64,000 nt of DNA from NCBI GenBank assembly GCA_959599095.1, contig CAUGGC010000007.1, forward strand, positions 10,090 through 74,089. The letters run 5' to 3'. The notes beneath the pieces are model-generated. The model was given only the letters and a program-made list of their open reading frames with translations, did no database searches and was not told the origin of the DNA. Made by a program: the position numbers and the translations under genes. Positions 33,432 through 42,592 of the stretch are shown here, in pieces. This stretch comes from an uncultured Collinsella sp. (GTDB lineage Bacteria; Actinomycetota; Coriobacteriia; Coriobacteriales; Coriobacteriaceae). How positions within the stretch are numbered: the first letter of the stretch is position 1; the number at the start of each line of letters is the position of its first letter.

Positions 33432-34700
33432 CTAGGAACGGTAGTCGCCGTTGATGGAGATGTACTCATGCGTGAGGTCGCAGGCCCACACGGTCGTTGC
33501 CGCGTCGCCTGCGCCCAGGTCGGCCGAGATCACGATCTCGGGCGCCTCGAAACGTCGTAGAGCCTCGTCCTCATCAAAGGGAACAGTCAGACCGTCGCGA
33601 CAGACAGGCATGCCCATCATGTCGATGGAAACGTCTTCCTGATTAAACTTCACGCCGCACTTGCCAAGCGCCATGGCAACACGGCCCCAGTTGCAGTCGT
33701 GGCCGGCGATGCAGGTCTTAACGAGCGGCGAGTTGGCAACGGCACGGGCGGCGATATCGGCCTCCTCGTCGTTCACGGCGCCGGTAACGTTGACCGTAAC
33801 AAGCTTGGATGCGCCCTCACCATCGGCGGCGATATTGCGCGCCAGGCTCTCGCACACCTCGTGCACGGCAAATGCCAACTCGTCAAAGGCATCGGAGCCC
33901 TCGACGATAGGCTCGGCATCTGCGGCAGCGGCGCCGGAGGCAAGCATGATGCAGGTGTCGTTGGTCGAAGTGTCGGAATCGACCGTTACCTTGTTAAAGG
34001 TCTGCTTGACGGTCGAGAGCAGCAGGGTATGAAGTGCCGCAGGCTCGACGGGGGCATCGGTGGTGATAACTGCGATCATGGTGGCCATATTGGGCATGAT
34101 CATGCCCGAGCCCTTGCACATTCCGCCTACCGAATAGACGTTGCCCGCATGGCCCGCAGCCTCACTGACGTAGGACACGGCGTACTCCTTGGAGTGTGTG
34201 TCGGTCGTCATGATGGCGCGAGCGGCATCGGCGCCACCGTGGGCGGAGAGCGCCTCGTAGGCAGCAGGAATGGCGGTCTCAAACGTGTCGATCGGCAGAA
34301 TCTGGCCAATCACACCCGTGGAGGCAACCAGAATCTGCTGGGGCTCGCAGCCGATGACCTGCGATGCGATGCTGCACGTCTCGCGCGCGCATGCAAGGCC
34401 GGTCTCACCCGTGGCGGCGTTGGCATTGCCAGAGTTGACCGAAACGCCGGCGATGATTCCGCAACCCTTGTCGGCACCGCCCAGGTTGGCACGGCTCACC
34501 TGCACGGGCGCCGCGCAAAAGCGATTGGTGGTAAACACGCCGGCACCGGGACAGGGTTTATCGGGCACGACGAGCGCGTAATCCAGACGCTCGGGGTTCT
34601 TGCGGAACCCAGCATGGATGCCCGCAGCCTTAAAACCAGCCGCAGCCGTAACGCCGCCCTCGACGGCGCGAATCTTGATATCAAACAGCTCGGTATTCAT
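33432..34700 (-). CDS. argJ: Glutamate N-acetyltransferase / amino-acid acetyltransferase
   Basis: Recycles the acetyl group from acetylornithine to glutamate; bifunctional forms also use acetyl-CoA. The 422-aa precursor self-cleaves before the Thr of MPNMATMIAVITTD (~190), giving alpha and beta chains; the preceding KGSGMI is the usual oxyanion region. SVNSGNANAATG and VDSDTSTNDT are further signatures. With argJ present, the pathway is cyclic. Start ATG behind AGGAG. Confidence 0.94.
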   Translation of the reverse strand: MNTELFDIKIRAVEGGVTAAAGFKAAGIHAGFRKNPERLDYALVVPDKPCPGAGVFTTNRFCAAPVQVSRANLGGADKGCGIIAGVSVNSGNANAATGETGLACARETCSIASQVIGCEPQQILVASTGVIGQILPIDTFETAIPAAYEALSAHGGADAARAIMTTDTHSKEYAVSYVSEAAGHAGNVYSVGGMCKGSGMIMPNMATMIAVITTDAPVEPAALHTLLLSTVKQTFNKVTVDSDTSTNDTCIMLASGAAAADAEPIVEGSDAFDELAFAVHEVCESLARNIAADGEGASKLVTVNVTGAVNDEEADIAARAVANSPLVKTCIAGHDCNWGRVAMALGKCGVKFNQEDVSIDMMGMPVCRDGLTVPFDEDEALRRFEAPEIVISADLGAGDAATTVWACDLTHEYISINGDYRS

Positions 34701-34834
34701 CGTCTTTATGACTCCTTATGTCAAACAAAAAACGGACATCGGTTGGTGCGCCATGCCAGTCGTAATCATGAGACCAGCTTAAGAGTGGCACCCCACTCGA
34801 TGCCCGACTACCAAATCGTTAACAATCGAATGTG

Positions 34835-35905
34835 CTACACCGGGCACGCCACTGTGGGCAAGCCTCGTCGCTCGTCAAAGCCAAAGACGATATTGGCACA
34901 CTGGACCGCTTGGCCCGCAGCGCCCTTGCACAGATTGTCGATGGCGCCCGTCGCCACCAGCACGCCCGCGCGCTTGTTGAGCGCGAGGCCAATCTGGGCG
35001 GCGTTGGTTCCGACGACCGAAGCCGTCTTGGGCTGCTGGCCGGCGTCGAGCACACGCACAAAGGTGCGTCCAGCGTAGAACTGCTTGTAATAGTCGACAA
35101 CATCCTCAAGAGCCAGGGAGTCGATGGCCTGCGGCGTGAACGGCAGCGTCACCGTGGAGAGCAGGCCGCGCTTGAGCGGTGCCAGATGCGGGGTGAAGAC
35201 GATGCGATCGGTCAGGCCAAGGATTTGCTCAATCTCGGGCGTATGACGATGCTTGCCTACGCCATAGGCCTCCAGGTTCTCGTCCGCGCTGCAAAAATGC
35301 GTACGAGCGTTGCAGGACTTGCCGGCACCCGTTACACCGCTGATGGCATCGACAATCACGGGACCGTTCTCGGCCACCCAGCCCGCACGCACGGCAGGAG
35401 CGGCAGCAAGGCTCGTTGCGGTGGGATAGCAACCGGCGCAGGCGACCAGCACGGGTTTGCCGTCGGCATGGTCGGATTCGGCGGTCTCCAGGTCCTGGCA
35501 GAACAGCTCGGGCAGGCCAAAGGCACGGGTCTTGAGCAGCTCGGGGCTCGTATGCTCGGCGGCATACCACGTCTCAAAGACGGACGCGTCGTTCAGGCGG
35601 TAGTCGGCCGAAAGATCAAAGCAGGAGACGCCCGATGCAAGCAGCGCGGGCACCTGTGCCATGGCAGCCGTGTGCGGCACGGCAAGAAAAACCGCATCGC
35701 AGCTCTTGAGCTCGGGGGCGTCATGCGTGGTGAAAACCAGATCGCTCACGCCAGCAAAGCTCGGATACACCGCGGACAGCGGCTGGCCGGCATCGGCGTT
35801 GGACGTAATGGCAACAAGTTCAAACTCGGGATGGCCGAGCACGAGGCGAATGAGCTCGGCTCCGGCATATCCAGCCGCGCCGACGATTCCAACCTTCAAT
35901 GACAT
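34835..35905 (-). CDS. argC: N-acetyl-gamma-glutamyl-phosphate reductase
   Basis: NADPH-dependent reduction of the acylphosphate to N-acetylglutamate semialdehyde. The 356-aa protein begins with the Rossmann motif VGIVGAAGYAGAELIRL. The catalytic Cys is in VACAGCYPTATSLA, with the active-site His in the KHRHTPEI segment. First gene of the arg operon; a 257-nt gap upstream holds the likely promoter and ArgR sites. Confidence 0.95.
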   Translation of the reverse strand: MSLKVGIVGAAGYAGAELIRLVLGHPEFELVAITSNADAGQPLSAVYPSFAGVSDLVFTTHDAPELKSCDAVFLAVPHTAAMAQVPALLASGVSCFDLSADYRLNDASVFETWYAAEHTSPELLKTRAFGLPELFCQDLETAESDHADGKPVLVACAGCYPTATSLAAAPAVRAGWVAENGPVIVDAISGVTGAGKSCNARTHFCSADENLEAYGVGKHRHTPEIEQILGLTDRIVFTPHLAPLKRGLLSTVTLPFTPQAIDSLALEDVVDYYKQFYAGRTFVRVLDAGQQPKTASVVGTNAAQIGLALNKRAGVLVATGAIDNLCKGAAGQAVQCANIVFGFDERRGLPTVACPV

Positions 35906-35984
35906 ATCAGACTCCTTGTCTGCGATTTATGCACCGATGCGCATTTCGCAGTGGTCGTTATGAAGTGGGTTGAAACTTTAGCAC

Positions 35985-36030
35985 CAAAAGATGCATGAAC
36001 ACGTAAATGGCTTGCATATTCATGCATTGA
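35985..36030 (-). promoter_or_regulatory. Candidate arginine-repressor sites upstream of argC
   Basis: TGCATATTCATGCA (36013-36026) is palindromic and contains TGAATA on the minus strand, the half-site core of ARG boxes. A second TGCATGAA lies at 35992-35999 in the opposite orientation. Position, 90-120 nt ahead of argC, is right. The match to the ARG consensus is partial. Confidence 0.4.
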
Positions 36031-36071
36031 AACAATCCCGACACATTCGCTTGAAGGAATTGACAAATGGA

Positions 36072-36125
36072 GCGGGCCCCGTATTGACCGGCGCTCCTAA
36101 CGGCACCGGGCAATACGGGGCCCGC
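36072..36125 (-). terminator. Long hairpin ending the riboflavin-uptake operon
   Basis: A perfect 15-bp stem GCGGGCCCCGTATTG / CAATACGGGGCCCGC with a further inner stem, 38 nt after the last gene of the operon. No T tract follows on the minus strand, so it may act with Rho or as an mRNA 3' stabiliser. Confidence 0.55.
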
Positions 36126-36162
36126 CCATGCGAAAACCAAGTTGTTAGGATGAGCCAGCCGG

Positions 36163-36573
36163 CTAGAGCTCGACCGGCACCCATTCGTCGTGATTGCAGA
36201 TAAAAGCCTCGGGATCCTCGATGCTAAAGAAGACGAGCGTTGGGTCGTTAGGCCCCTCATAGTGCTCGCCCAGGTGCTCTAGATGCTTCCACCCGGCTTC
36301 GCGCATTTCGTCTAAAGCCCGGTCATCCAAGCCGGCACGCCCGCGCAAGATGAGCCAGCCATGGCCCGGCCACCAGCTCGTGGCCTCAAAGCGCTGGTTT
36401 TGCAGCAGCTCTTGCCACACATCTTTGGTGCGCGCTGTTACAAACCACAGCTTGCCGTCCTGGATCTGCGCAAACGAAAACGGACGCACATGAGGCTGTC
36501 CGTCAACGCTCGTCGCCAAATACCATGCCGGCACCGACGTCAGATACTCCAACACCGTATTCAATCCGTCCAC
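36163..36573 (-). CDS. Pyridoxamine 5'-phosphate oxidase-fold flavoprotein (1)
   Basis: A 136-aa split-barrel protein of the putative PNPOx family. VPAWYLATSVDGQPHVRPFSF and KLWFVTARTKDVWQEL are the flavin-site strands and loop. It lacks the C-terminal part of true PdxH, so it is more likely an FMN/F420-type reductase or flavin carrier. It starts at a GTG with AGGAGG. It sits 44 nt after a close paralogue and is the last gene of an operon under an FMN riboswitch, which supports FMN binding. Confidence 0.82.
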   Translation of the reverse strand: MDGLNTVLEYLTSVPAWYLATSVDGQPHVRPFSFAQIQDGKLWFVTARTKDVWQELLQNQRFEATSWWPGHGWLILRGRAGLDDRALDEMREAGWKHLEHLGEHYEGPNDPTLVFFSIEDPEAFICNHDEWVPVEL

Positions 36574-36617
36574 GTTTCCTCCTGTACTAGTTAGTTTGGG
36601 AACCTGGTTTGTGCGAG

Positions 36618-37064
36618 CTAGAGCTCCAGGCGCTCCTCGCTGCCGTCGATATCACAGAAGCGCGCGGCAATATTGCGGACCGAAAAGAAAGCAAGGCGGC
36701 CGTCGTTGGCACTCTCGTGTTCCTCGCCAATGCCCACCATGTGCTTAAAACCCGCTTGACGCACCTTGTCGCTCGCAACTGCGTCGTCCTCAAGTGCGGC
36801 TTCGCCGGTCAATACGATCCAACATTCCCCCGGCTTCCAGCCCGATACCTCAAACTTGGGATTCGCGCTCAACTCCGCCCACACATCCTTGTCACGCGAC
36901 GTGCAAAACCACAACTTACCGTCATCGACCATGGCAAACGAAAACGGCCTCACGCGGGGCTGATGCCCGTCGGCCACATCGGTCGTGGCCAGATACCACG
37001 CCGGAATGCGCCTGAGATATGAACAGGCGCGCTCAAGCTGAGCCGTGCGGTCGTTGTCGGTCAT
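36618..37064 (-). CDS. Pyridoxamine 5'-phosphate oxidase-fold flavoprotein (2)
   Basis: A 148-aa paralogue of the downstream gene with the same signatures (IPAWYLATTDVADGHQPRVR, then KLWFCTSRDKDVWAEL). The two probably arose by tandem duplication and have diverged considerably. The ATG follows AAAGGGG, and the gene is 30 nt downstream of ecfT, so it belongs to the ribU-ecfA-ecfT transcript. Enzymatic substrate unknown; FMN is the likely cofactor. Confidence 0.82.
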   Translation of the reverse strand: MTDNDRTAQLERACSYLRRIPAWYLATTDVADGHQPRVRPFSFAMVDDGKLWFCTSRDKDVWAELSANPKFEVSGWKPGECWIVLTGEAALEDDAVASDKVRQAGFKHMVGIGEEHESANDGRLAFFSVRNIAARFCDIDGSEERLEL

Positions 37065-37094
37065 AGGGACCCCTTTCTTGCGCTCGAATCGCGC

Positions 37095-37895
37095 CTAAAC
37101 AAGTTGAAGATTGATGACGATGACGCAGATGAGCAGCAACGCCGTCACCACCGCCGCCAACGCATCGCCACGGCCAAATGCAAGCGCATGCAGGCGCGTG
37201 CGGCCCTGCTCGCCGTGATAGCAGCGTGCATCCATGGCAGCAGACAGCGTCTCGGCATGGCGGAACACGCCCGTGAACAGTGGAATCGCCACACCGCCGA
37301 GCATACGCACGCCGCCGAGCGGGCCTCCCGTCACGCGCGCACCGCGGCTCGCCTGCGCATCGGCCGTCTGCTTCATCTCGGTGGCAAACTGCGGCATAAA
37401 GCGCAGCGCGATACCCATAATCATGCCGAGCTCGTGCGCAGGAAGTCCTACACGCGCAAACGGCGCGAGCAGTCGCTCAAAGCCCGCGGTGAGGTCGAGC
37501 GTCGGCGTGGTGAGCGTAATGGCGCTCATGCCGGCCATCATCAGGGTCAGGCGGCACGCCATAAACGCCGCAGAACGCAGCGAGCCCTCGCTCACTTGCA
37601 TAAAGCCAAGCTGCCACAGGATGCGGCCACTTTGGTCGGAAAACAGGTTGAGTACCGCGACCACCACGACAATCGCCAGCAGTGGTGCCATCGATGACAG
37701 GACGCGGCGCAACGGCACCCGGGCCATGACATAGACCAGCACGATAAACATTGCGACCGGTACCAGTCCGCGGAAGCTTCCGACGGTGAGCACGGTGATC
37801 AGAAATGCGAAACCTAGGAGCAGCTTAGTGCGCGGATCCAGGCGATGCACCGCGCTATCTCCGGGATAGTAGCTGCCAAATGAAAACGCCTCCAT
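37095..37895 (-). CDS. ecfT: ECF transporter transmembrane subunit EcfT
   Basis: Membrane coupling subunit of an energy-coupling-factor vitamin importer. The 266-aa product has about six hydrophobic stretches and the two coupling motifs of the A-R-x type: ASRGAR (~185) and DARCYHG (~225), which contact the ATPases. The start ATG overlaps the ecfA stop (TGATG), proving the tight operon; a longer upstream frame was rejected for that reason. Confidence 0.92.
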   Translation of the reverse strand: MEAFSFGSYYPGDSAVHRLDPRTKLLLGFAFLITVLTVGSFRGLVPVAMFIVLVYVMARVPLRRVLSSMAPLLAIVVVVAVLNLFSDQSGRILWQLGFMQVSEGSLRSAAFMACRLTLMMAGMSAITLTTPTLDLTAGFERLLAPFARVGLPAHELGMIMGIALRFMPQFATEMKQTADAQASRGARVTGGPLGGVRMLGGVAIPLFTGVFRHAETLSAAMDARCYHGEQGRTRLHALAFGRGDALAAVVTALLLICVIVINLQLV

Positions 37896-39799
37896 CAGCA
37901 GCTCTCCTCTCGCGTGGGCGCCTTGGAACCAGCCTGACACGGAACCCTCAAAGGCCCGTTCGCGCAGCCCAGCAGCAAACCGGCCAACTCGTCGGCCAGC
38001 GCCTCAACCGTGTAAAGCTTGTCGCAGCGGAGCGGCACACCGGCCTGCGCGAGCGCCAGCGCCATACGCTGGGCGGCAGGAACGCCCAGGCCGATCGACT
38101 TGAGCTCATCCGCGCGCGCAAAAACCTGCGCGGGCGTTCCCTCGGCAAACACCGCGCCCTCATTCATCACAACGATACGGTCACAACAATTTGCCAGGTC
38201 ATCCATGCTGTGCGAAACCATGACAACGGTCAGGCCTTCGCGATGGAGTCGATCGATGAGCCCTAGGAAATCCCTGCGCGCAGCCGGATCGAGCCCCGCC
38301 ATGGGCTCATCGAGCACCAGGACCTCGGGCTCCATGGCGAGCACGCTGGCAAACGCCACGCGGCGCTGCTGGCCGCCCGAAAGCTCAAAGGGGCTCTTGC
38401 CGCCTATCGCGGCAAGGTCGAGGCCCACGCGCGCAAGCGATGATGCGACACGGCGTGTAACCTCGTCTTGTGGCAGGCCAAGGTTACGCGGGCCAAACGC
38501 CACGTCCTGCGCCACGGTCTCGGCAAATAGCTGGCGCTCGGGATACTGAAACACCACGCCGACCTTGGCCTTAACCGCGGCGGCGTCTTTCTTGTTTGAT
38601 AGGTCGAGCCCCAGCGCGCAAACGCTTCCCTCCTGTGGACGAATCAGCCCGTTGAGATGCTGAACCAGCGTCGATTTGCCCGAGCCGGTATGACCCGCCA
38701 GGCCCAGAAACTCGCCGCGGCGCACCGTCAGCGAAACATCACGTAGCGCCCAGGGGCTGTTTGGATCGTTGCCCCAAAGAGCCTGTTTGCTCGATGCGTC
38801 CGCTGTGGTCGAGCGCTTGCGCCAGCGACGGCGCTCGCGGGCGCTCAGCGAGTAACTATGCGAGAGATGCGAAATCTCGATAACGGACTCCGACGCTGCC
38901 GCCTCGTCAGTTGCAGAGGATGCATCGTCAAGCATACGAGAATCGGATGCGGAGGGCTGCCCTGCGATGTCCGCCCCACTCCGCTCGGCATAAGCCTGCA
39001 CAATCTCGGCGACCATATCTGCCTCGCGCACCTGCGCGCAAACGCGTACGCCCTTCGCACGAAGCGCCCTACCCAGACAGCACGACGCCGGCATATCCAG
39101 GTTGAGCTGCGCAAGCTCGTCTGCCCGCGTCAAGATTTCCTCGGGCGTACCGAGCATGGCAACGCGCCCCGCCCGAAACACCGCGACACGATCGGCCTCG
39201 GCGGCCTCTTCCATAAAGTGCGTAATCATCACGATGGTCATGCCGCGATCGTGCAACGCGTGGCAAGCCTTCATAAGGCCCTTGCGTCCACGCGGATCGA
39301 GCATCGAGGAAGCCTCGTCCAATATGAGCACGCGCGGTTCCATGGCAAGCACGCCGGCAAGCGCCACGCGCTGCTTTTGGCCGCCCGAAAGCGCGTGGGT
39401 CTCATGGCGCTCAAAGCCCACCAGGCCTACGCCCTTCAGCGCCTCGCGTACGCGCTGCGCAATTTGCGCCGATGGCACGCCAAGGTTTTCGGGACCAAAC
39501 GCAACGTCATCTTCGACAAGCGTTGCCACCAGCTGATCATCGGGATTCTGAAATACCATGCCCGCGGTCGAACGAATGTCGTAGACCAGCTCGGGGTCGG
39601 ACGCATCCATGCCGTTGATACGCACCGTGCCCGCATCGGGCTGCAACAGTGCATTCAGATGCTTGGCAAACGTCGACTTGCCCGACCCATTGCCACCGAG
39701 GATGCAGAAAAACTCGCCATCCTCGATGTTCAGATCGACGCCGTCGAGTGCCGGTACGGCACCGTCATAGCTAAAGGAAACGCCCCGACACTCAATCAT
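37895..39799 (-). CDS. ecfA: Fused ECF transporter ATPase (EcfA-EcfA')
   Basis: A 634-aa tandem ABC ATPase that supplies both nucleotide-binding domains of an ECF importer in one chain. Module 1 has Walker A GGNGSGKST (~35), signature LSGGQKQR and Walker B RVLILDEA. Module 2, from ~350, has GHTGSGKST, LSGGQQRR and EVLVLDEP. A ~60-residue charged linker (~270-335) rich in Ser, Asp and Arg joins them. Most ECF systems use two separate genes. It overlaps ribU by 4 nt (ATGA) and ecfT by 1. Confidence 0.93.
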   Translation of the reverse strand: MIECRGVSFSYDGAVPALDGVDLNIEDGEFFCILGGNGSGKSTFAKHLNALLQPDAGTVRINGMDASDPELVYDIRSTAGMVFQNPDDQLVATLVEDDVAFGPENLGVPSAQIAQRVREALKGVGLVGFERHETHALSGGQKQRVALAGVLAMEPRVLILDEASSMLDPRGRKGLMKACHALHDRGMTIVMITHFMEEAAEADRVAVFRAGRVAMLGTPEEILTRADELAQLNLDMPASCCLGRALRAKGVRVCAQVREADMVAEIVQAYAERSGADIAGQPSASDSRMLDDASSATDEAAASESVIEISHLSHSYSLSARERRRWRKRSTTADASSKQALWGNDPNSPWALRDVSLTVRRGEFLGLAGHTGSGKSTLVQHLNGLIRPQEGSVCALGLDLSNKKDAAAVKAKVGVVFQYPERQLFAETVAQDVAFGPRNLGLPQDEVTRRVASSLARVGLDLAAIGGKSPFELSGGQQRRVAFASVLAMEPEVLVLDEPMAGLDPAARRDFLGLIDRLHREGLTVVMVSHSMDDLANCCDRIVVMNEGAVFAEGTPAQVFARADELKSIGLGVPAAQRMALALAQAGVPLRCDKLYTVEALADELAGLLLGCANGPLRVPCQAGSKAPTREESC

Positions 39800-40386
39800 G
39801 CGCGGCCTTTGACCTGGTCCTTTTTAGGCGTGATGAGGTTGGAGACCGCCTTATACACCGCAAGCGTCAATACCGAGTTAAGCACGGTCTTGATAAGGTT
39901 GAACGGCAGCACGGCAGGAATCATGAGCGGGGCGATCACATCGACCGAGCCATACCAGAACCATACGCCAATGGTAAGGTTTGCGACCATAGACAACGCC
40001 GTAGCGGCAATAACGCCGAGCACCAGGCCAATCACGGCACCCTTATAGGTATGCATCTTCTGGTAGATAATAGCCGCGGGCAAAATGTAGCCCAGCGTGG
40101 CAACCAGGTTCATAAGCGCGCCGACCCAGTCACCCGTAGTGAGCGCATGGATAACGATTGCCATAGCGGCAACGGCGGTACCGGCACCAGGACCATACGC
40201 AAACCCGCACACCATCGCCGGCACCAGCGACGGGTCATAGGTTAAAAACGGCGCCGAGGGAAGGATGGGTAGCTGCACGTACATAAACAGGGCGCCCAAG
40301 GCACACATCAACGCCATGGTAACGAGCTGCTTGGTGCTCCACCTATTCGTGTTCTCAAAATGGATATGCTGCGACTGTTCAGACAT
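39796..40386 (-). CDS. ribU: ECF transporter S component, riboflavin type (RibU)
   Basis: Substrate-binding membrane subunit that captures riboflavin and docks on EcfAT. The 196-aa protein has about six helices and the S-component N-terminus TKQLVTMALMCALGALF (alanine-rich helix 1). Riboflavin specificity is inferred from the FMN riboswitch in its leader. The ATG chosen follows AGGTGATCTT. An in-frame ATG 21 nt upstream lies inside the conserved 3' strand of the aptamer and is not the start. Confidence 0.9.
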   Translation of the reverse strand: MSEQSQHIHFENTNRWSTKQLVTMALMCALGALFMYVQLPILPSAPFLTYDPSLVPAMVCGFAYGPGAGTAVAAMAIVIHALTTGDWVGALMNLVATLGYILPAAIIYQKMHTYKGAVIGLVLGVIAATALSMVANLTIGVWFWYGSVDVIAPLMIPAVLPFNLIKTVLNSVLTLAVYKAVSNLITPKKDQVKGRA

Positions 40387-40392
40387 AAGATC

Positions 40393-40580
40393 ACCTGCCT
40401 CTTTCATCCGGACTCTAACCGTTGGTACTGGGATCTCACCAGTTCAACCGGCATGCGAACCAACGCACGCACGGGTCGCGGACTCATCGGCTCGGTCGCA
40501 GACACCTCGCCTGCGCCACGGCACCCCTTTGGCACCGCCCGATTTACCACCAGTGGGGAATTTCACCCCGCCCTGAAACA
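40393..40580 (-). ncRNA. FMN riboswitch (RFN element)
   Basis: On the minus strand the conserved RFN blocks follow in order: AGGGCGGGGTGAAATTCCCC, ACTGGTGGTAAATC, GAGTCCGCGA, ACTGGTGAGATCCCAGT, CCAACGGTTAGAGTCCGGAT, then GAAAGAGG. The variable central arm is long. The aptamer ends at the ribU Shine-Dalgarno (AGGTGAT), so translational control by sequestering that site is likely; no terminator lies between. Confidence 0.95.
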
Positions 40581-40589
40581 GCAATTGCA

Positions 40590-40617
40590 AGTGTAGCACG
40601 AGCAGGTTTTCACGCAA
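40590..40617 (-). promoter_or_regulatory. ribU operon promoter
   Basis: TTGCGT and TACACT on the minus strand with a 16-bp spacer, starting transcription about 10 nt before the riboswitch. Confidence 0.6.
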
Positions 40618-40785
40618 GTATGCCAAGGGTAATTTGTGGCGGGGACCAGTTGTCGCAACAACCACATTCCCCATCCATCCCAAAGTAACGCGCCTTTCGC
40701 GGCAAAGCCGCGAAACAGCGAAAGGGACACGTATTCCCATCAACCACATCCTTCTCCGCGAGCCGACCTCAAGGCCGTAAACGCA

Positions 40786-40928
40786 GGGAATCCGGGGGCG
40801 TGACGGGGCTTCTCTCCGGAACATTCCGCAGGACGCAAAGAGGCTCCGCAGCGCAAAGCGCGATGCGGAGCCTCTTTGCATGTCCGAGGACGTTCCGGAG
40901 AGAAGCCCCGTCCCGCCCCCGGATTCCC
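40786..40928 (-). repeat. 143-nt near-perfect hairpin downstream of groEL
   Basis: The outer 37 bp pair with a single mismatch (arms begin GGGAATCCGGGGGCG and end CGCCCCCGGATTCCC). After a 12-nt internal loop come 16 perfect bp (GCAAAGAGGCTCCGCA) and a GCGC-AAA-GCGC tip. It starts 26 nt after the groEL stop. No T tract. Smaller palindromes fill 40640-40724; otherwise the gap up to the ribU promoter is empty. Confidence 0.85.
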
Positions 40929-40954
40929 GGTGGGAGTTCTAGACCTTGTCGGCC

Positions 40955-42592
40955 TTAGTACATACCGCCGCCCTGCTGACCAGCGGTAGCAGCAGCGATA
41001 GCGTCCTCAAGCTGAGTGTTCTTGGGCACATCGGAGACGGTGGCCTCGGTAATGAGGATCAGGCTGGCGACAGAAGCAGCGTTCTGCAGGGTGACGCGGC
41101 TGACCTTGACAGGGTCGAGGACGCCCATCTCAATCATGTCGCCCCACTCGCCGTTGGCAGAGTTGAGACCCTGGCCAGCAGGCAGCTCGGCAACCTTGTC
41201 GACCACGACAGCGCCCTCAAAGCCAGCGTTCTTGGCGATGGTGGCGACCGGAGCGGTCAGAGCCTTCTTGACGATGTCGACGCCGATCTTCTCCTCGGGG
41301 TCGTCGATCTCGACAGCGTCGAGCGCAGGAGCAGCGTCCATGAAGGCGACGCCGCCGCCGGCGACAATGCCCTCCTCGACAGCAGCGCGGGTAGCCTGCA
41401 GGGCGTCCTCGACGCGGTGCTTAATCTCCTTGAGCTCGGACTCGGTAGCAGCGCCGACCTTGATGACGGCAACGCCACCGGAGAGCTTGGCCAGGCGCTC
41501 CTGGAGCTTCTCACGGTCGAAGTCAGAGGTGGTGTTCTCCATCTCACCCTTGATCTGAGCGATACGGGCATCGATGGCCTCCTTGGAGCCAGCGCCGCCG
41601 ACGACGACGGTGTTGTCCTTGGAGATGGTGACGGACTTAGCGGTACCGAGCATATCGGCGGTGATGTCAGCGACCTTCACGCCCAGCTCGTCCAGGGCAG
41701 CCTGGCCGCCGGTGAGGACGGCGATGTCCTCGAGGATGCGCTTGCGGCGATCGCCGTAGCCCGGGGCCTTGACGGCGCAGACGTTGAGGGCGCCACGGAT
41801 CTTGTTGAGGACCAGGGTAGGCAGAGCCTCGCCGTCGATGTCCTCAGCGATGATGAGCAGGCCACGGCCAGCGCGCTGGACAGCCTCGAGAACAGGCATG
41901 ATGTCCTGGACGCTGGAGATCTTCTGGTCGGTGATGAGGATGTACGGATCCTTCATCACGGCCTCCATGCGGTCGTTATCCGTGACGAAGTAAGCGGAGA
42001 CGTAGCCCTTGTCGAACTGCATGCCCTCGACGGTGTCGATGGTGATGTCGAACGTCTGGGAATCCTCGACGGTGATGACGCCGTCCTTGCCCACGACCTC
42101 CATGGCCTCGGCGATCTTCTCGCCGACCTCGGGATCACCGGCAGAGATGGTACCGACGGAAGCAATCTGCTCCTTGGTCTCGACCGGCTTGGCTTGCTTC
42201 TTCATCTCGGCGACGGCGGCGTTGACGGCCTTGTCGATGCCGCGACGGATGGCCAGCGGGTTGGCGCCAGCGGCGACGTTGCGCAGACCGTCGTTGACGA
42301 TGGCCTGAGCGAGCAGGGTTGCGGTGGTGGTGCCGTCACCCACGGTGTCGTTGGTCTTGGTGGCGACCTCCTTCACCAGCTGGGCACCCATGTTCTCGAT
42401 GTTGTCCTCGAGCTCGATCTCCTTGGCGACGGAAACGCCGTCGTTGGTGATGGTCGGAGCACCGAACGTGCGCTGCAGAGCAACGTAGCGGCCCTTGGGG
42501 CCCATGGTGACGGTAACGGCATCGGCCAGAGTGTTGACGCCCTTGGCGAGCTTGGCGCGGGCATCGGTGTTGAACGTAATGTTCTTTGCCAT
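40955..42592 (-). CDS. groEL: Chaperonin GroEL
   Basis: 60-kDa chaperonin forming the double ring that folds proteins with GroES. The 545-aa protein has the canonical MAKNITFNTDAR start, the ATP-site GDGTTTATLLAQAI with the hydrolytic Asp (~86), and VVAGGGV near the C-terminal equatorial domain. The tail ends GQQGGGMY, a shorter Gly-Met tail than in E. coli. It lies 96 nt downstream of groES in one operon. Confidence 0.97.
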   Translation of the reverse strand: MAKNITFNTDARAKLAKGVNTLADAVTVTMGPKGRYVALQRTFGAPTITNDGVSVAKEIELEDNIENMGAQLVKEVATKTNDTVGDGTTTATLLAQAIVNDGLRNVAAGANPLAIRRGIDKAVNAAVAEMKKQAKPVETKEQIASVGTISAGDPEVGEKIAEAMEVVGKDGVITVEDSQTFDITIDTVEGMQFDKGYVSAYFVTDNDRMEAVMKDPYILITDQKISSVQDIMPVLEAVQRAGRGLLIIAEDIDGEALPTLVLNKIRGALNVCAVKAPGYGDRRKRILEDIAVLTGGQAALDELGVKVADITADMLGTAKSVTISKDNTVVVGGAGSKEAIDARIAQIKGEMENTTSDFDREKLQERLAKLSGGVAVIKVGAATESELKEIKHRVEDALQATRAAVEEGIVAGGGVAFMDAAPALDAVEIDDPEEKIGVDIVKKALTAPVATIAKNAGFEGAVVVDKVAELPAGQGLNSANGEWGDMIEMGVLDPVKVSRVTLQNAASVASLILITEATVSDVPKNTQLEDAIAAATAGQQGGGMY

